DNA of 64,000 bases, from NCBI GenBank assembly GCA_937925655.1, contig CALAMC010000035.1, positions 62,001 to 126,000 of the forward strand, written 5' to 3'. Below the pieces are notes generated by a model. The model was not told the DNA's origin and did no database searches. It worked only from the letters and a program-made list of their open reading frames with translations. This DNA comes from an uncultured candidate division Zixibacteria bacterium. GTDB lineage: Bacteria > Zixibacteria > MSB-5A5 > GN15 > PGXB01. The stretch's first letter is position 1. Every line of letters starts with the position of its first letter. Below, one piece after another: positions 18,307 through 26,939 of this stretch. Position numbers and translations under genes: made by a program.

Positions 18307-19756
18307 AATAACCATCGACCCGATTACCCGGCTCGAGGGTCACGGTAAAATAGAAATACTTCTCAACGACCAGGGCGACGTCGATCGGGCCTATCTTCAA
18401 ATCCCCGAACTGCGGGGTTTTGAACGATTCGCCATCGGCCGTCCCGCCGAGGATATGCCGCAGATAACCTCGCGCATCTGCGGTGTCTGTCCCACTGCGC
18501 ATCATATGGCCGGAACTAAAACTCTTGATGATCTCTACCATGTCACGCCGCCCCCGGCGGCACTCAAAGTCCGCGAACTGGCCTACACGATCTTTTTCAT
18601 AGAAGACCATGCCCTGCATTTCTTCTTTCTGGCCGGGCCGGATTTCGTGGTCGGTCCCAAGGCCGGCAAGGCCGAACGCAATATTCTCGGTTTGATCGGC
18701 AAAGTCGGGCAGGAGGCGGGGCTGAAAGTCATCGGCATGCGCCGCAAACTGCGGGAATTGATGATTCAAATTATGGGCAAGGCCGCTCATCCCGTGTTCG
18801 GCCTGCCCGGCGGTATTTCCAAGCCCATTAAACCGGACGCCAAAGCCCGGATTGCGGCGGTCGCCGCCGAGGCCGTTGAATTCGCCCAATTCGGACTGAA
18901 AGTCTTTGAGGACGTCGTTCTGTCCAATAAGGATTATATGAATTACATCACGTCCGAGATGTATACCCACCGCACGTACTACATGGGTATGGTGGATAAA
19001 GACAACAAGGTCAATTTTTATGACGGCCTGATGCGGGTGGTCGATCCCGACGGCAAAGAATATTCGAAATTCGCGGGCCGAGATTACCTGGCCAACGTCG
19101 TCGAGCACGTCGAGCCGTGGAGCTATATCAAGTTTCCGTACCTCAAACAGATCGGCTGGGCGGGATTCAAAGATGGCGCCGACAGCGGCATTTTCGCCGT
19201 GGCGCCATTGGCCCGTCTGAATGCCGCCTCCGGTATGGCGACGCCTTTGGCGCAGGTTGAATACGATAAATTCATGACGACCTGCGGGCGCCCGGTCCAT
19301 TTCACCCTGGCCAACAACTGGGCTCGTTTGATCGAATTGCTTTATGCCGCCGAGCGAATGCAGGAGCTGGCCAATGACCCGCAAACGTACGACCCGGAAG
19401 TCCGCACCATTCCGAAAGAAACGCCTACCGAAGGTGTCGGCATTGTTGAAGCCCCGCGCGGCACGCTCATTCATCATTATCAAACCGACGACAAGGGCAT
19501 CATTACCAAGGCCAACCTGATCGTGGCGACCCAGAATAACGCCGCCCGGATTGCTCTTTCGGTCGACAAAGCCGCCCGCGGACTGATTTCCAAAGGCCAG
19601 GTAGACGACGGCATTCTCAACATGGTGGAAATGGCCTTTCGGGCGTATGACCCCTGTCACGGCTGCGGGACGCACGCCCTGCCCGGGAAGATGCCCCTTA
19701 TGATTCATGTTTATGACAGCCGCCACGAGCTGCTGCGGGAGATTGTGAGAGATTAG
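18296..19756 (+). CDS. mvhA: [NiFe] hydrogenase group 3c large (catalytic) subunit
   Basis: 486 residues carrying the [NiFe] active site. The N-terminal ligand motif is RICGVCPTAHH (Cys near 62 and 65) and the C-terminal motif is DPCHGCGTH (Cys near 453 and 456). Both motifs have Cys, so this is not a [NiFeSe] enzyme. About 26 residues follow the final His; this tail should be removed by the maturation protease encoded directly downstream. ATG 18296 lies eight bases after GGAGG; an in-frame GTG at 18287 is less well placed. With HdrABC the enzyme would oxidise H2 and split electrons to a disulfide and ferredoxin. Confidence 0.96.
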   Translation: MERKITIDPITRLEGHGKIEILLNDQGDVDRAYLQIPELRGFERFAIGRPAEDMPQITSRICGVCPTAHHMAGTKTLDDLYHVTPPPAALKVRELAYTIFFIEDHALHFFFLAGPDFVVGPKAGKAERNILGLIGKVGQEAGLKVIGMRRKLRELMIQIMGKAAHPVFGLPGGISKPIKPDAKARIAAVAAEAVEFAQFGLKVFEDVVLSNKDYMNYITSEMYTHRTYYMGMVDKDNKVNFYDGLMRVVDPDGKEYSKFAGRDYLANVVEHVEPWSYIKFPYLKQIGWAGFKDGADSGIFAVAPLARLNAASGMATPLAQVEYDKFMTTCGRPVHFTLANNWARLIELLYAAERMQELANDPQTYDPEVRTIPKETPTEGVGIVEAPRGTLIHHYQTDDKGIITKANLIVATQNNAARIALSVDKAARGLISKGQVDDGILNMVEMAFRAYDPCHGCGTHALPGKMPLMIHVYDSRHELLREIVRD

Positions 19757-19762
19757 AACTTC

Positions 19763-20257
19763 ATGAAACCGCTGGTTTTAGGATTGGGCAACGACCTGAT
19801 GGGCGATGATGCCGTCGGCATTGTTGCCGCCCGCCGCTTGGAAAAAGATATGTCGAATATGGCTGACATTAGGGTCAGCAATGAATACGGCGTCGCATTA
19901 CTGGATTACTTCATCGGTTATGAATCAGCGCTGGTAATCGACGCCGTTACCCTTGACACGCGCTCGGCCGGAGAGCTGATAGAACTTGACTTCGACGACC
20001 TTCGGCCGGTGCGCGGCATTTCTCCCCATTATGCCGGTTTGCCCGATCTCAAAGCGCTGGCGCAATCGCTCGGTCTGGCCTTTCCCGACCGGGTGCGGGT
20101 GCTGGCCGTGCAAATAGACCGGCCCAAAACGGTCAGCGCCGTTATGTCTCCAACCGTAGAAAAATCCGTGGATTTGCTTGTCGAAACGGCTAAAGCATGT
20201 ATAATACAATGGACCGATGAATCGAACGATCACAGCGTTGCCGGAAAGGCCGTTTAA
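19763..20257 (+). CDS. Hydrogenase maturation endopeptidase
   Basis: 164 residues of the HyaD/HycI/FrcD peptidase family that clips the C-terminal tail of the [NiFe] large subunit after nickel insertion. Family marks: LGLGNDLMGDDAVG at the N-terminus with the metal-binding Asp, LIDAVT-like LVIDAVTLD, and the SPHYAGLPDL segment. It lies six bases after mvhA, whose cleavable tail is visible, so pairing is clear. The last 20 residues are poorly conserved. Confidence 0.9.
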   Translation: MKPLVLGLGNDLMGDDAVGIVAARRLEKDMSNMADIRVSNEYGVALLDYFIGYESALVIDAVTLDTRSAGELIELDFDDLRPVRGISPHYAGLPDLKALAQSLGLAFPDRVRVLAVQIDRPKTVSAVMSPTVEKSVDLLVETAKACIIQWTDESNDHSVAGKAV

Positions 20258-20260
20258 CCG

Positions 20261-20641
20261 ATGCATGAACTTCGCATTGCCACAGAAATTATCGAGACGG
20301 TTCAGGCCGAAATGAATCGACGCCGTCTCGAACGAATCGGCGAAATTGGAATGGCCATCGGGGCTTTGTCCGGGGTTGACCCCGAGGCCTTAAGCTTCGC
20401 TTTCGAAGCTTCGGTAACCGGGACCAGCCTGGAAAACTCCCGCTTGAATATAGATTTCATCCCGGTTGAAGGACATTGCCTGGAGTGTCATAATGAGTTT
20501 TCCGTGAATGAACTATGCTTTGTATGTCCAAAGTGCGGTTCCGGCAATCTCGATATCATACGCGGTCAGGAATTGAATATTATCTGGTTGAAAACCGACG
20601 ACCGCAATGACAGCGCAAAAGGAGATAATCATGGCAGGTGA
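20261..20641 (+). CDS. hypA: Hydrogenase nickel incorporation protein HypA
   Basis: 126-residue nickel metallochaperone for [NiFe] hydrogenase maturation. The N-terminal MHEL provides the nickel-binding Met/His2, and the zinc site is formed by CLEC and CPKC about 25 residues apart. Length is slightly above the usual 113-118 because of a polar C-terminal tail. It overlaps hypB by 11 bases. Other hyp genes (C, D, E, F) are not in the window. Confidence 0.95.
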   Translation: MHELRIATEIIETVQAEMNRRRLERIGEIGMAIGALSGVDPEALSFAFEASVTGTSLENSRLNIDFIPVEGHCLECHNEFSVNELCFVCPKCGSGNLDIIRGQELNIIWLKTDDRNDSAKGDNHGR

Positions 20642-21323
20642 AAAGATACCTTTTGAGAAAAAAGTCCTTTCCGAAAACGACCGTCTGGCCTCGGACATCA
20701 GGGCCCGCCTCGACGACCACGGCGTGATGGCCTTAAATCTGGTCAGTTCGCCGGGGTCGGGAAAAACTAGTTTGCTGGAAAAAACGCTGGGCGCGCTGTC
20801 CGGTCGACTCAAAATGGCGCTCGTGGCCGGCGACGTGCAAACCCGAAACGACGCCGAACGACTGGAAAAGGCCGGCGGCAAAATCGTCCGGCCGATTATC
20901 ACCGGTGGAGCCTGCCATCTCGACGCCCGCATGGTCGGAGCCGCCATCGCCGATATCGACCTGCGCAACCTCGACGTTCTCTTCGTCGAAAACGTCGGCA
21001 ACCTTGTCTGTCCCTCAAGCTATGACCTCGGCGAAGACATGAAAATCGTCCTGATCAGCACGACCGAGGGCGACGACAAGCCGCTCAAATACCCGTCCAT
21101 GTTTCGCCGCTCGTCGGTCATGATTATCAACAAAATCGACCTGCTAGGCCATTCCGACTTCAGCCTCGAACATGTCCGCGCCAACGCCTTGAAAATAAAT
21201 CCGGCTCTGGAAATATTTGAGCTTTCCTGCCGCACCGGAATCGGCCTGGAAACATGGTTCGACTGGCTGATTCGAGCGGTCGCGCGGAAAAAAGGAAAAG
21301 ATTTGACAAAGGCCTCTTCATGA
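20631..21323 (+). CDS. hypB: Hydrogenase maturation GTPase HypB
   Basis: 230-residue SIMIBI-class GTPase that loads nickel. Walker A SSPGSGKTS, the metal-binding ITGGACHLDA, FVENVGNLVCP, and NKIDL (guanine specificity) are all present. It lacks a His-rich nickel-storage N-terminus. ATG 20631 follows AAAGGAG; the open frame before it is hypA sequence in another phase. 38-45 bases separate it from the DsrC-like gene, the largest gap in the operon. Confidence 0.95.
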   Translation: MAGEKIPFEKKVLSENDRLASDIRARLDDHGVMALNLVSSPGSGKTSLLEKTLGALSGRLKMALVAGDVQTRNDAERLEKAGGKIVRPIITGGACHLDARMVGAAIADIDLRNLDVLFVENVGNLVCPSSYDLGEDMKIVLISTTEGDDKPLKYPSMFRRSSVMIINKIDLLGHSDFSLEHVRANALKINPALEIFELSCRTGIGLETWFDWLIRAVARKKGKDLTKASS

Positions 21324-21367
21324 CTGATTTTGTGGTACAGGCTTGTTTTTGAAAAGGGGTGATGACA

Positions 21368-22777
21368 GTGAGAACAATAACATTCAACGACAAAACCTAC
21401 CGCATCGATTCCTACGGGTTTTTGATTTTTCCCGAAGACTGGGATGAGGATTTCGCCCGGGGAATGGCCCATAAGGCCGGCATTAAAGGCGAACTCACTC
21501 CGGCTCACTGGAAGATGATAAATTTCATTCGCAACGAATTCGAACGCATGCACGCCTGCCCTTTGGTTTATATCTCCTGTCTGAAAAACGAAATCGGTTT
21601 GGGGGATATGAAAAAATTATTTCCTGCGGGCTACCTGCGCGGCGTCTGCCGTCTGGCCGGAATAACCTACCGCCAGGGATATTTCCAGCAAACCTGGTTT
21701 CGCGAGAATATCGTGTGCAACACCCAGGCCTATGAAAACAAATCGTACTTCATCGACGTCGAGGGTTTTCTGACCAATCCCGAAGACTGGGACGAAAATT
21801 ATGCCTTGCACAAAGCCTATGAAATGAAAATGCCCGAATATCTGTCGCCCGACCACTGGCAACTGATGACTTATATCCGCAATAAATTCAATGCCACCCG
21901 CCAGATTCCGACGCCGGAGGATTTCTGCCGGGATAACAAGATCGATCCCGGCGATTTCGAGTGGCTTTTCCCCGACGGATACTATCGGGGCCTAATCCGT
22001 CTGGCCGGTTTGAAATCCCAGAATTCTCATCGGGAGGCCTTGCTTAAATTCGATAATGCGCTATACAACGGGTTCCTTGTCAGCCAAAGTGAAAACAATT
22101 CACAAGGAGCAAATGTCATGGGAACGCTTGAACACGGAGGGAAAACCTACGAAGTCGATGAAAAAGGTTTTTTGTCCGATTTTCGGCAATGGGATGAAAA
22201 TTTTGCCCGCGGTGCGGCCGTCAAGTCGGGAATGAATCCCGAATTAAGCACCGAACAATGGCAGGTCATCCAGTGGATACGCAAAAGTTATCAGGAAACC
22301 GGACGTTGCCCGATTGTCTATGAAACCTGTCGCAACATCGGCCTGCGGCTCGATGAACTGCGGCGGCTGTTCCCGACCGGCTATCTCCGGGGAGCCTGCA
22401 AACTCGCCGGGATAACATACAAAGTCGGCTACCTCGGCCAGACATATTTGCCTTCGACGGCCGAGGACTTGAATCATATTTCGGCCGACAAAGTCTATGA
22501 GGTCGACGTGCGCGGCTTTTTGATCCGGCCGGAAGACTGGGACGAGTACTATGCCGCTTATCGCGCTTTCGACATGAAAATCCCCGGCGGGAAGCTGACC
22601 GAGGACCATTGGCGGGTCATTCGCTTCATGCGTTCACATCATGCCGCCACGGGCACCATTCCCAATATTTATGAAACCTGCGAGAAGAACGGACTGGCCT
22701 TGAGTGATCTCGAACGATTATTTCCCGACGGCTATCACCGGGGCGCTGTGAAAATCGCCGGCCTGCGTGTACTGTAA
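21368..22777 (+). CDS. Tandem four-domain DsrC/TusE-family protein
   Basis: 469 residues made of four DsrC/TusE-type domains (about 1-107, 122-222, 254-360, 372-469). Each repeats the family pattern: a Y-x-[IV]-D-x-x-GF-L strand start, P-x-D-WDE, a helix with HW, an I-R-x-x-[YF] helix, LFP-x-GY-x-RG and AG-[IL]. Single-domain DsrC proteins are about 105 residues and carry a Cys in the K-G-A-C-K motif plus a penultimate Cys. Here the first Cys is kept in domain 1 (RGVC, Cys94) and domain 3 (RGAC, Cys344) but is Ile210 in domain 2 and Val461 in domain 4; no penultimate Cys is present. Domains 1/3 and 2/4 resemble each other most, implying duplication of a two-domain unit. Start at GTG 21368 fits GGGGTGA; ATG 21362 is possible. 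Placement after hdrCBA-mvhDGA suggests a thiol or sulfur-carrier partner of HdrB. Confidence 0.85.
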   Translation: MRTITFNDKTYRIDSYGFLIFPEDWDEDFARGMAHKAGIKGELTPAHWKMINFIRNEFERMHACPLVYISCLKNEIGLGDMKKLFPAGYLRGVCRLAGITYRQGYFQQTWFRENIVCNTQAYENKSYFIDVEGFLTNPEDWDENYALHKAYEMKMPEYLSPDHWQLMTYIRNKFNATRQIPTPEDFCRDNKIDPGDFEWLFPDGYYRGLIRLAGLKSQNSHREALLKFDNALYNGFLVSQSENNSQGANVMGTLEHGGKTYEVDEKGFLSDFRQWDENFARGAAVKSGMNPELSTEQWQVIQWIRKSYQETGRCPIVYETCRNIGLRLDELRRLFPTGYLRGACKLAGITYKVGYLGQTYLPSTAEDLNHISADKVYEVDVRGFLIRPEDWDEYYAAYRAFDMKIPGGKLTEDHWRVIRFMRSHHAATGTIPNIYETCEKNGLALSDLERLFPDGYHRGAVKIAGLRVL

Positions 22778-22816
22778 TTTTGTCGGGCGGCTTTTTTTAA
22801 TCATATTGGAGACATG

Positions 22817-22849
22817 GTTCCCGGGCGATTTTTTAGACCGACCGGGAAC
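22817..22849. terminator. Possible bidirectional hairpin between convergent genes
   Basis: GTTCCCGG at 22817-22824 pairs with CCGGGAAC at 22842-22849 around a 17-base loop. It sits between the ends of the DsrC-like gene and the convergent barrel-protein gene. There is no T-run after either arm, so its action as a terminator is uncertain. Confidence 0.35.
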
Positions 22850-22877
22850 GATCATAGATCCAGATAATGACGGGCTA

Positions 22878-23372
22878 TTACTTTTTTCCAAGCCCGAACA
22901 TATAGCCGAATAATATCTTGAAATCCGGAATATCGCCGATGCCGAATCGGGCGACAAGGTTATAGAAATTTTTCTCGCCCGCAGGAACCTTGATACCGGC
23001 CAGAAGTGTCAACCCGATTTCCGTATCGGAATCACCTTCATCCGGAAAAATAAACGCAAACGTCGGGCCGCCACCGGCATAGAAGACCAATTTCGACCCC
23101 GGCGGGGAAAACAGATTCAGCGAACCATCGGCGTTGGCCGTCAAAAGCGATCCCCCGTCGCCCATACCGTAATCCAGGCTGGGCGAAAAATCGATTTTGC
23201 CTTTGGCGGCGCCCATTATGGATTGAGCCCCGATAACGAATTGGTCGGGATTAACGCTGTATCCGGCCCGGATACCGATCCCGCTTTTCATGTCACTTAT
23301 AGCCAGACTGGATGGCCCGGTCATTAAAACCGCCGCCACAATCAGCACCACGATGCCAGTCATGCTTTTCAT
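22878..23372 (-). CDS. Outer-membrane beta-barrel-like protein
   Basis: 164 residues with a signal peptide (MKSMTGIVVLIVAAVLMTG, cleavage near SSLA) followed by alternating hydrophobic/aromatic strands with Gly turns (GIGIRAGYSV, LVFYAGGGPTFAFIF, IGLTLLAGIKV) and a barrel-like end, KILFGYMFGLG. This pattern fits a small outer-membrane barrel. ATG at 23372 is fixed by AGGAGG upstream; an in-frame earlier start has no ribosome site. No family can be named from the sequence alone. Confidence 0.72.
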   Translation of the reverse strand: MKSMTGIVVLIVAAVLMTGPSSLAISDMKSGIGIRAGYSVNPDQFVIGAQSIMGAAKGKIDFSPSLDYGMGDGGSLLTANADGSLNLFSPPGSKLVFYAGGGPTFAFIFPDEGDSDTEIGLTLLAGIKVPAGEKNFYNLVARFGIGDIPDFKILFGYMFGLGKK

Positions 23373-23475
23373 CGCTTCCTCCTTTTCCATACCATTTAAC
23401 CATTTTTACCTTTGAAATAGAAAGCAGTTTACACCTGCCTTCCCGTTTTAGAATTGCCTGTTGGTGTTATCCCGA

Positions 23476-23823
23476 TCAGCCCCAGAAGCACCCACAGGCA
23501 TCTTCATTCACCAGGTCGAGGAATTTTGTCAGCGTTCTGACTTCAGGTTTCGGTTGATAGACATGCCATTTCAGGTCGCTACGCATCCAGAAAACTTTCC
23601 AAATCTGTTGTGATCGTACGAACGTCGTTTTTGCCACCGCCTCTTCAATCTTGATATCAGCGTTTTTGTAATGCGATCGAATTTCGAATATTTCAATGCT
23701 TTGACCCTTTATTCGAAATCCAATATCAACCTTATCGCGGATATCCACTGGCGGTCGGCGCTTTTCAATAAAGGCCGCCACGAGATTTTCATAATTCTCT
23801 ATTTCACTTTTGGTGAATGCCAT
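23476..23823 (-). CDS. DUF3024 protein
   Basis: 115 residues matching the DUF3024 family in length and pattern: FIEKRRPPVDIRDKVDIGFR near the N-terminus, SIEIFEIR, AVAKTTFVRSQQIWKVFWMR, DLKWH and a Cys-containing end (DACGCFWG). The family's function is unknown. GGGGAAATT precedes the ATG. It stands alone between the barrel protein and the arsenic genes. Confidence 0.85.
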   Translation of the reverse strand: MAFTKSEIENYENLVAAFIEKRRPPVDIRDKVDIGFRIKGQSIEIFEIRSHYKNADIKIEEAVAKTTFVRSQQIWKVFWMRSDLKWHVYQPKPEVRTLTKFLDLVNEDACGCFWG

Positions 23824-23939
23824 AATTTCCCCGCCAATTATTATAAATAATAATTTTTCGAAAATAAATGATTCCCGCAGGACGAGGTTTCTTCCACATG
23901 CCGTGATGAATAATGATTAATAACGGAAGTAGGCAATTT

Positions 23940-25022
23940 CTACCCCCGGCATTTTTGTAATTCCATTTCTCCCTCCGAGAAATACTTCCGGCGAAAGTAC
24001 AACGCCACGTTGACCAGCCCGATCAGGACCGGTACTTCGACCAGCGGTCCGATCACCGCCGCGAACGCCACGCCCGAATTTATCCCGAATACCGCCACCG
24101 CCACCGCAATGGCCAGTTCGAAATTGTTGGACGCCGCCGTGAAACTCAATGTCGTCGCTTTGGCATAATCGGCCCGGGCTTTCTTGCTTAAAAAGAAACT
24201 GACCAAAAACATCACGACAAAATATATCAGAAGCGGCACGGCGATGCGAACCACGTCGAGCGGGATCTTCACGATCAACTCGCCCTTGAGCGAGAACATG
24301 ACAAAAATGGTGAACAACAGTGCCACCAGCGTTATCGGACTTATGCGCGGAACAAATTCGCGATGATACCACTCTTTGCCTTTGATTTTGACCAGAATCA
24401 GGCGGGTCAGAATCCCGGCGATAAACGGTATGCCCAGATATATGAAGACGCTTTCGGCGATTTGCCCCATGGTCACTTCGACCACAGCCCCCTCAAGCCC
24501 CAGCAGGGGCGGCAGTTTGGTGACAAAAATCCACGCGAAGACCGAATAGAATATCACCTGGAAGACGGAATTGAAAGCCACCAGCCCCGCGGCGTACTCC
24601 GGGTCGCCCTCGGCCAGGTCGTTCCATACAATCACCATGGCGATGCACCGTGCCAGGCCGATCATGATCAGCCCCACCATGTATTCGGGATACCCGGACA
24701 GGAACACAACGGCCAGGACGAACATCAAAATCGGCCCGATCACCCAGTTTTGCACCAGACTTAGAATCAGGATTTTGTAATTACGAAAAACCCGCCCCAT
24801 TTCTTCATAGCGCACTTTGGCCAGCGGAGGGTACATCATGAGTATCAGGCCGACCGCGATGGGAATATTGGTCGTCCCGACCGAGAATTTATCCCAGAAG
24901 CCGGCAATGCCGGGGTAAAAATGACCCCAGGCAACACCAATCGCCATTGCGGCAAATATCCAGACCGTCAGGAGACGGTCCAAAAATCCGAGTTTTTTGG
25001 CCACCGAACCTTCGGTTTTCAT
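23940..25022 (-). CDS. acr3: Arsenite efflux permease, ACR3 family
   Basis: 360-residue membrane carrier with about ten transmembrane helices that exports As(III). ACR3 hallmarks are seen: [32 protein letters not shown] with the essential Cys, [11 protein letters not shown], and [23 protein letters not shown] precedes the ATG at 25022. It follows arsC on the same strand after 50 bases, so arsenate reduction and arsenite export are co-encoded. Confidence 0.95.
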   Translation of the reverse strand: MKTEGSVAKKLGFLDRLLTVWIFAAMAIGVAWGHFYPGIAGFWDKFSVGTTNIPIAVGLILMMYPPLAKVRYEEMGRVFRNYKILILSLVQNWVIGPILMFVLAVVFLSGYPEYMVGLIMIGLARCIAMVIVWNDLAEGDPEYAAGLVAFNSVFQVIFYSVFAWIFVTKLPPLLGLEGAVVEVTMGQIAESVFIYLGIPFIAGILTRLILVKIKGKEWYHREFVPRISPITLVALLFTIFVMFSLKGELIVKIPLDVVRIAVPLLIYFVVMFLVSFFLSKKARADYAKATTLSFTAASNNFELAIAVAVAVFGINSGVAFAAVIGPLVEVPVLIGLVNVALYFRRKYFSEGEMELQKCRG

Positions 25023-25072
25023 TTAGCTCGCTCCTTTAGTGACAACATCTCGACCATGAGGCTTTATATGAT

Positions 25073-25504
25073 TCATTGTTTCGGTGGGAGAGATTCGGGA
25101 AGTGTCATTACATAATCTCTGATTTCATCGCGCACCCGACGATAATGCGACAGCGCTTCCTCTTCGGTTTTTGCCGTTTTCGCCAGCCGGGGCGGGTCGT
25201 CGAAACCCCGATGAATCCTGATTGTCTTTCCGGGAAATATCGGGCAGTTCTTGTCGGCATCGGAACAAACCGTGATGACATAATCGAATTCGCGCTCATT
25301 CAGGTCGGCCAGCGTCTTGGAGCGGTGTTCCGAAATGTCCACTCCCGCTTCCGCCATAACTTTCACCGCCAGCGGATTTAGTCCGTGATTTTCGGTCCCC
25401 GCGGAATAAGCCTGAATTTTATCGCTTTTGAAATGCCGTGCCCAGCCCTCGGCCATCTGGCTCCGGCAGGAATTGCCGGTGCATAAAAACATTATTTTCA
25501 GCAT
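25073..25504 (-). CDS. arsC: Arsenate reductase, thioredoxin-type
   Basis: 143 residues of the low-molecular-weight phosphatase-type ArsC. The P-loop CTGNSCRS carries the nucleophilic Cys, and the resolving pair is in VCSDADKNCP, so the enzyme should use the Cys10-Cys82-Cys89 relay with thioredoxin. It lies directly downstream of the DUF1573 gene with a 15-base gap and upstream of acr3. The ribosome site is weak, which suggests coupling to the gene before it. Confidence 0.95.
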   Translation of the reverse strand: MLKIMFLCTGNSCRSQMAEGWARHFKSDKIQAYSAGTENHGLNPLAVKVMAEAGVDISEHRSKTLADLNEREFDYVITVCSDADKNCPIFPGKTIRIHRGFDDPPRLAKTAKTEEEALSHYRRVRDEIRDYVMTLPESLPPKQ

Positions 25505-25519
25505 CCGGATACACCAGGG

Positions 25520-26803
25520 TTATTTTTGAATAATCATGCTGTAACGAATGCGGATTTCCGGCTGGTCCTCATCGTTGGTGTTGATGATAACCTCGCCGGC
25601 GACATTCCGGGTCAACTCCAGAGCATTGGCATTGGGCCTGGCGCGGATAGTATATTGCTGTCCCGCGGTCACGGTATCGATTTTGAGACTTAGCCGATCA
25701 TCGCGATCTTTTAATCCGGTTATCTTCAAATCAGATCCGTCCAGCGTACTGTTCACCCGAATTTCCTGAACATCCTGTTTAGTCGGTGGCAGTGATTTGT
25801 TAATCAAAAAGCGGATTATATCGGGTGCCACATCCAGATTCCCGATGACATTACCTCTGACGTGCAATACTGACGCCTGATAAGAGCTATCCGTCATGCT
25901 GGCGGTGATATTGGCTTCTATCGGGCCGGGTGGCGCGTCCGGCGCGACTGCCACATCGATTTGCAGTTTCTCCCCGGTTTCCGAAGGTGCCGGAGAAATA
26001 GTGAAAGCAATGGATGGGGAATCCGTGGTGACATTTAGCAGGCTTCTCTTTTGGGCATTCTTCAATACCAGAAACACGGTTTTGCCGGTGGATTGATGTC
26101 TGCGAATTTTCCCCATATCAAGGTAACTTTGTTCGAAGCCGAATTCCATATCGACAAAAGCCGTGATATTCAGCGTTCCCTGCGGATTCCGGCGGTCATT
26201 GGTTTCGACCAGAATAGTATTTTTCTGCTGACCTCTTTTATGGCTGCTGTTAAAAGATACTTCAATTTTGCCTTCCCCACCCGGGGGAATGTCCGTCGCA
26301 GTCAGGACGGCCGCCGTGCATCCTCACGACCCTTTAGCCTTGATCAGCTTGAGCGGTTCATCGCCCACGTTTTTCACGATAAACGTGTGCGAGACCTTTT
26401 CTCCCTGCACGATTGTTCCGAAATCATGCAAAGTTTCCGGGAAGTGCGCCAATGGGCCGCGCGTTGATGACGTCGTTTCATTTTTCGGGTCGGTTTGAAC
26501 CGACGGCGGTGTCGGATTAGTCACCGGCGCGGCCGGCGAAGTGGTCGGCTTTGATGGCGTTGCCGCTGGCGGGGTGACTTCTCCGGTGGCGTCAGCGATT
26601 TGTACCGGCGTCGATTCCGGTTGGCTCGATATCGCCACCTCCGATCCGCGGCCGAACCAAATAACAGCGATTATTATAATGACCGAGAGGCTTCCGATAG
26701 AGGCTATAAGGGGTATGCGATTTTTTGGACGAATCGTTGTTGATGTCTTGGCCCTTGAAGTGCGCGCTTTTGAGCCATTTTTGCTCTTGTTCTTTTTGCT
26801 CAT
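25520..26803 (-). CDS. DUF1573 membrane-anchored protein with in-frame UGA, probable selenoprotein
   Basis: 427 codons if the UGA at 26324-26326 is read as selenocysteine (residue 160). The N-terminus is Lys/Ser-rich, then one membrane helix (RIPLIASIGSLSVIIIIAVI), then a Pro/Thr/Ala-rich linker. The DUF1573 domain begins LHDFGTIVQGEKVSHTF and runs up to KAKGS; UGA follows, then GCTAAVLTATDIPPGGEG and on through ILVETNDRRNPQGTL without any stop. Homologues have Cys at the UGA position (SCGCT), and TGC to TGA is one base. The remaining 270 codons hold two further Ig-like beta domains ending in RYSMIIQK. The alternatives are a sequencing error or a nonsense mutation giving a 159-residue fragment. 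A promoter lies at 26829-26857, and arsC follows 15 bases downstream. Confidence 0.72.
26290..26326 (-). promoter_or_regulatory. Candidate bacterial SECIS element
   Basis: Immediately 3' of the UGA (reverse strand) the RNA can form CCGUC/GACGG (26306-26310 with 26293-26297) around the 8-base loop CUGACUGC, or alternatively GUCC/GGAC with a 10-base loop beginning UG. The apical loop starts 18-19 bases after the UGA. Bacterial SECIS elements typically place the loop 16-37 bases after UGA with a G among its first bases; both foldings are close to that. The short stem alone is weak evidence. Confidence 0.5.
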
Positions 26804-26828
26804 AATTCAAACCTTGATGTAAAACCCA

Positions 26829-26857
26829 AATATAAGCATTTCATCCCGAATTTTCAA
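26829..26857 (-). promoter_or_regulatory. Sigma-70-type promoter for the DUF1573-arsC-acr3 unit
   Basis: On the reverse strand TTGAAA (26852-26857) and TATATT (26829-26834) are separated by exactly 17 bases, 26 bases before the ATG of the DUF1573 gene. This is in the 136-base gap after the ArsG-type permease gene. Confidence 0.6.
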
Positions 26858-26939
26858 GCGTTTTGCCGCTTTTCCGCTGTTCGGGATTGTATATCATTAA
26901 ACGATTTATTGCGGTTATGGTTCATCGTCGGCGGTTCCC

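Noticed and set aside
18251..19726. A 491-codon open frame antisense to mvhA
   Set aside because: Same cause as above; mvhA has all catalytic motifs, and the reverse frame has none.
26150..26326. Treating the DUF1573 gene as two separate genes or a simple pseudogene
   Set aside because: The second half has no ribosome site of its own, and the conserved domain is continuous across the UGA. A mutation remains possible and is stated in the entry.
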